From positions 1 to 32,019 of the forward strand of contig NZ_QREV01000052.1 of assembly GCF_003363715.1 (NCBI RefSeq): a DNA stretch of 32,019 bases. Direction: 5' to 3'. Positions within the stretch are counted from its first letter, which is position 1. Each line of letters begins with the position of its first letter. The notes beneath the pieces were generated by a model. The model was not told where the DNA came from. It ran no database searches and saw only the letters and a list, made by a program, of their open reading frames with translations. The position numbers and the translations under genes were made by a program. This document shows, one piece after another, positions 31,793-32,019 of the stretch. Source of the DNA: Parabacteroides acidifaciens (GTDB taxonomy: Bacteria > Bacteroidota > Bacteroidia > Bacteroidales > Tannerellaceae).

Positions 31793-32019
31793 TACCGCGA
31801 AAATGAAATGAGGGTTGACTTCCCGGCAAAAAACTTCCGGAAAAGAGGAAAAAGCCCCTTTTTGGCGGCTGAAAAGTGGATTAACATTTATTTGATTTCG
31901 GACCTCTTCTGAAGGTAAAAAAAGCGTTTTATACAATAAGCCTCGGCTCACCCGATATTTCATGGGGGTAGTTCTTTTACATTTTCCTTACAATGCTTAC
32001 ATTTGTCTCATGACAGATC

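Larger units (their letters stand above)
31044..32019. other. About 1 kb without a supportable gene
   Basis: Only the three repeats at 31278, 31367 and 31707 stand out. The open frames crossing them (for example 31120-31392 and 31666-31887, minus strand) have no family resemblance and simply read through the arrays. The stretch 31403-31700 shows nothing recognisable. Confidence 0.6.

Noticed and set aside
31666-31887. 73-residue frame with EDG repeats
   Set aside because: The repeats come from the GACCGTCTTCAT array; a 22-bp step breaks the register, so it is an accidental frame.

Overview
The window looks like chromosomal DNA from a gut member of the Bacteroidales, most likely a Parabacteroides. 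The evidence is the recurrent Bacteroidetes promoter (-33 TTTG/TTG, 19-20 bp spacer, -7 TAnnTTTG), an RprX/RprY two-component pair, a glycine-lipid acyltransferase pair, a DUF4492-cydAB operon, and two ~1,000-residue S-layer-type glycoproteins with near-identical DUF6383-like C-termini. Species-level assignment is inference.

Layout. (1) 1-3668: surface-layer gene 1, preceded by an invertible promoter cassette and followed by a distinctive 3' UTR. (2) 3667-4476: a two-gene unit resembling a GNAT toxin-antitoxin pair. (3) 4531-11978: housekeeping block with a YgjP-like metallopeptidase, gpmI, a DUF3109 gene, the glycine-lipid pair, then rprX-rprY. (4) 11979-12654: terminator and decayed DUF3791-type remnants. 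(5) 12655-16395: surface-layer gene 2, again with an invertible cassette and the same 3' UTR module. (6) 16396-17981: a MITE-like element, a 22-bp-pitch repeat array, a small secreted protein that is nearly only a sorting-tail-like domain, and a RelE/ParE-type pair. (7) 18051-22214: RNase Z, then DUF4492-cydA-cydB. (8) 22502-25793: Tat-exported Gfo/Idh oxidoreductase, DUF1080 lipoprotein, BRO-N protein. (9) 25846-28087: ECF sigma factor, putative membrane anti-sigma factor and an exported beta-repeat protein. (10) 28218-30994: NigD-like lipoprotein, lpxB and surE. (11) 30995-32019: no convincing gene, but two more short-pitch repeat arrays.

The central story is surface variation. Each S-layer gene sits behind a ~190-220 bp segment bounded by inverted repeats. 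The only promoter consensus inside each segment points away from the gene, so both genes appear OFF in this assembly. Phase-variable S-layer glycoproteins are known from Parabacteroides distasonis. Less expected are the conserved 3' UTR module shared by both genes with REP-like hairpins at different places in it, and three separate non-coding arrays with the same ~22-bp pitch but different core motifs. No recombinase gene, tRNA, rRNA or CRISPR array was found.
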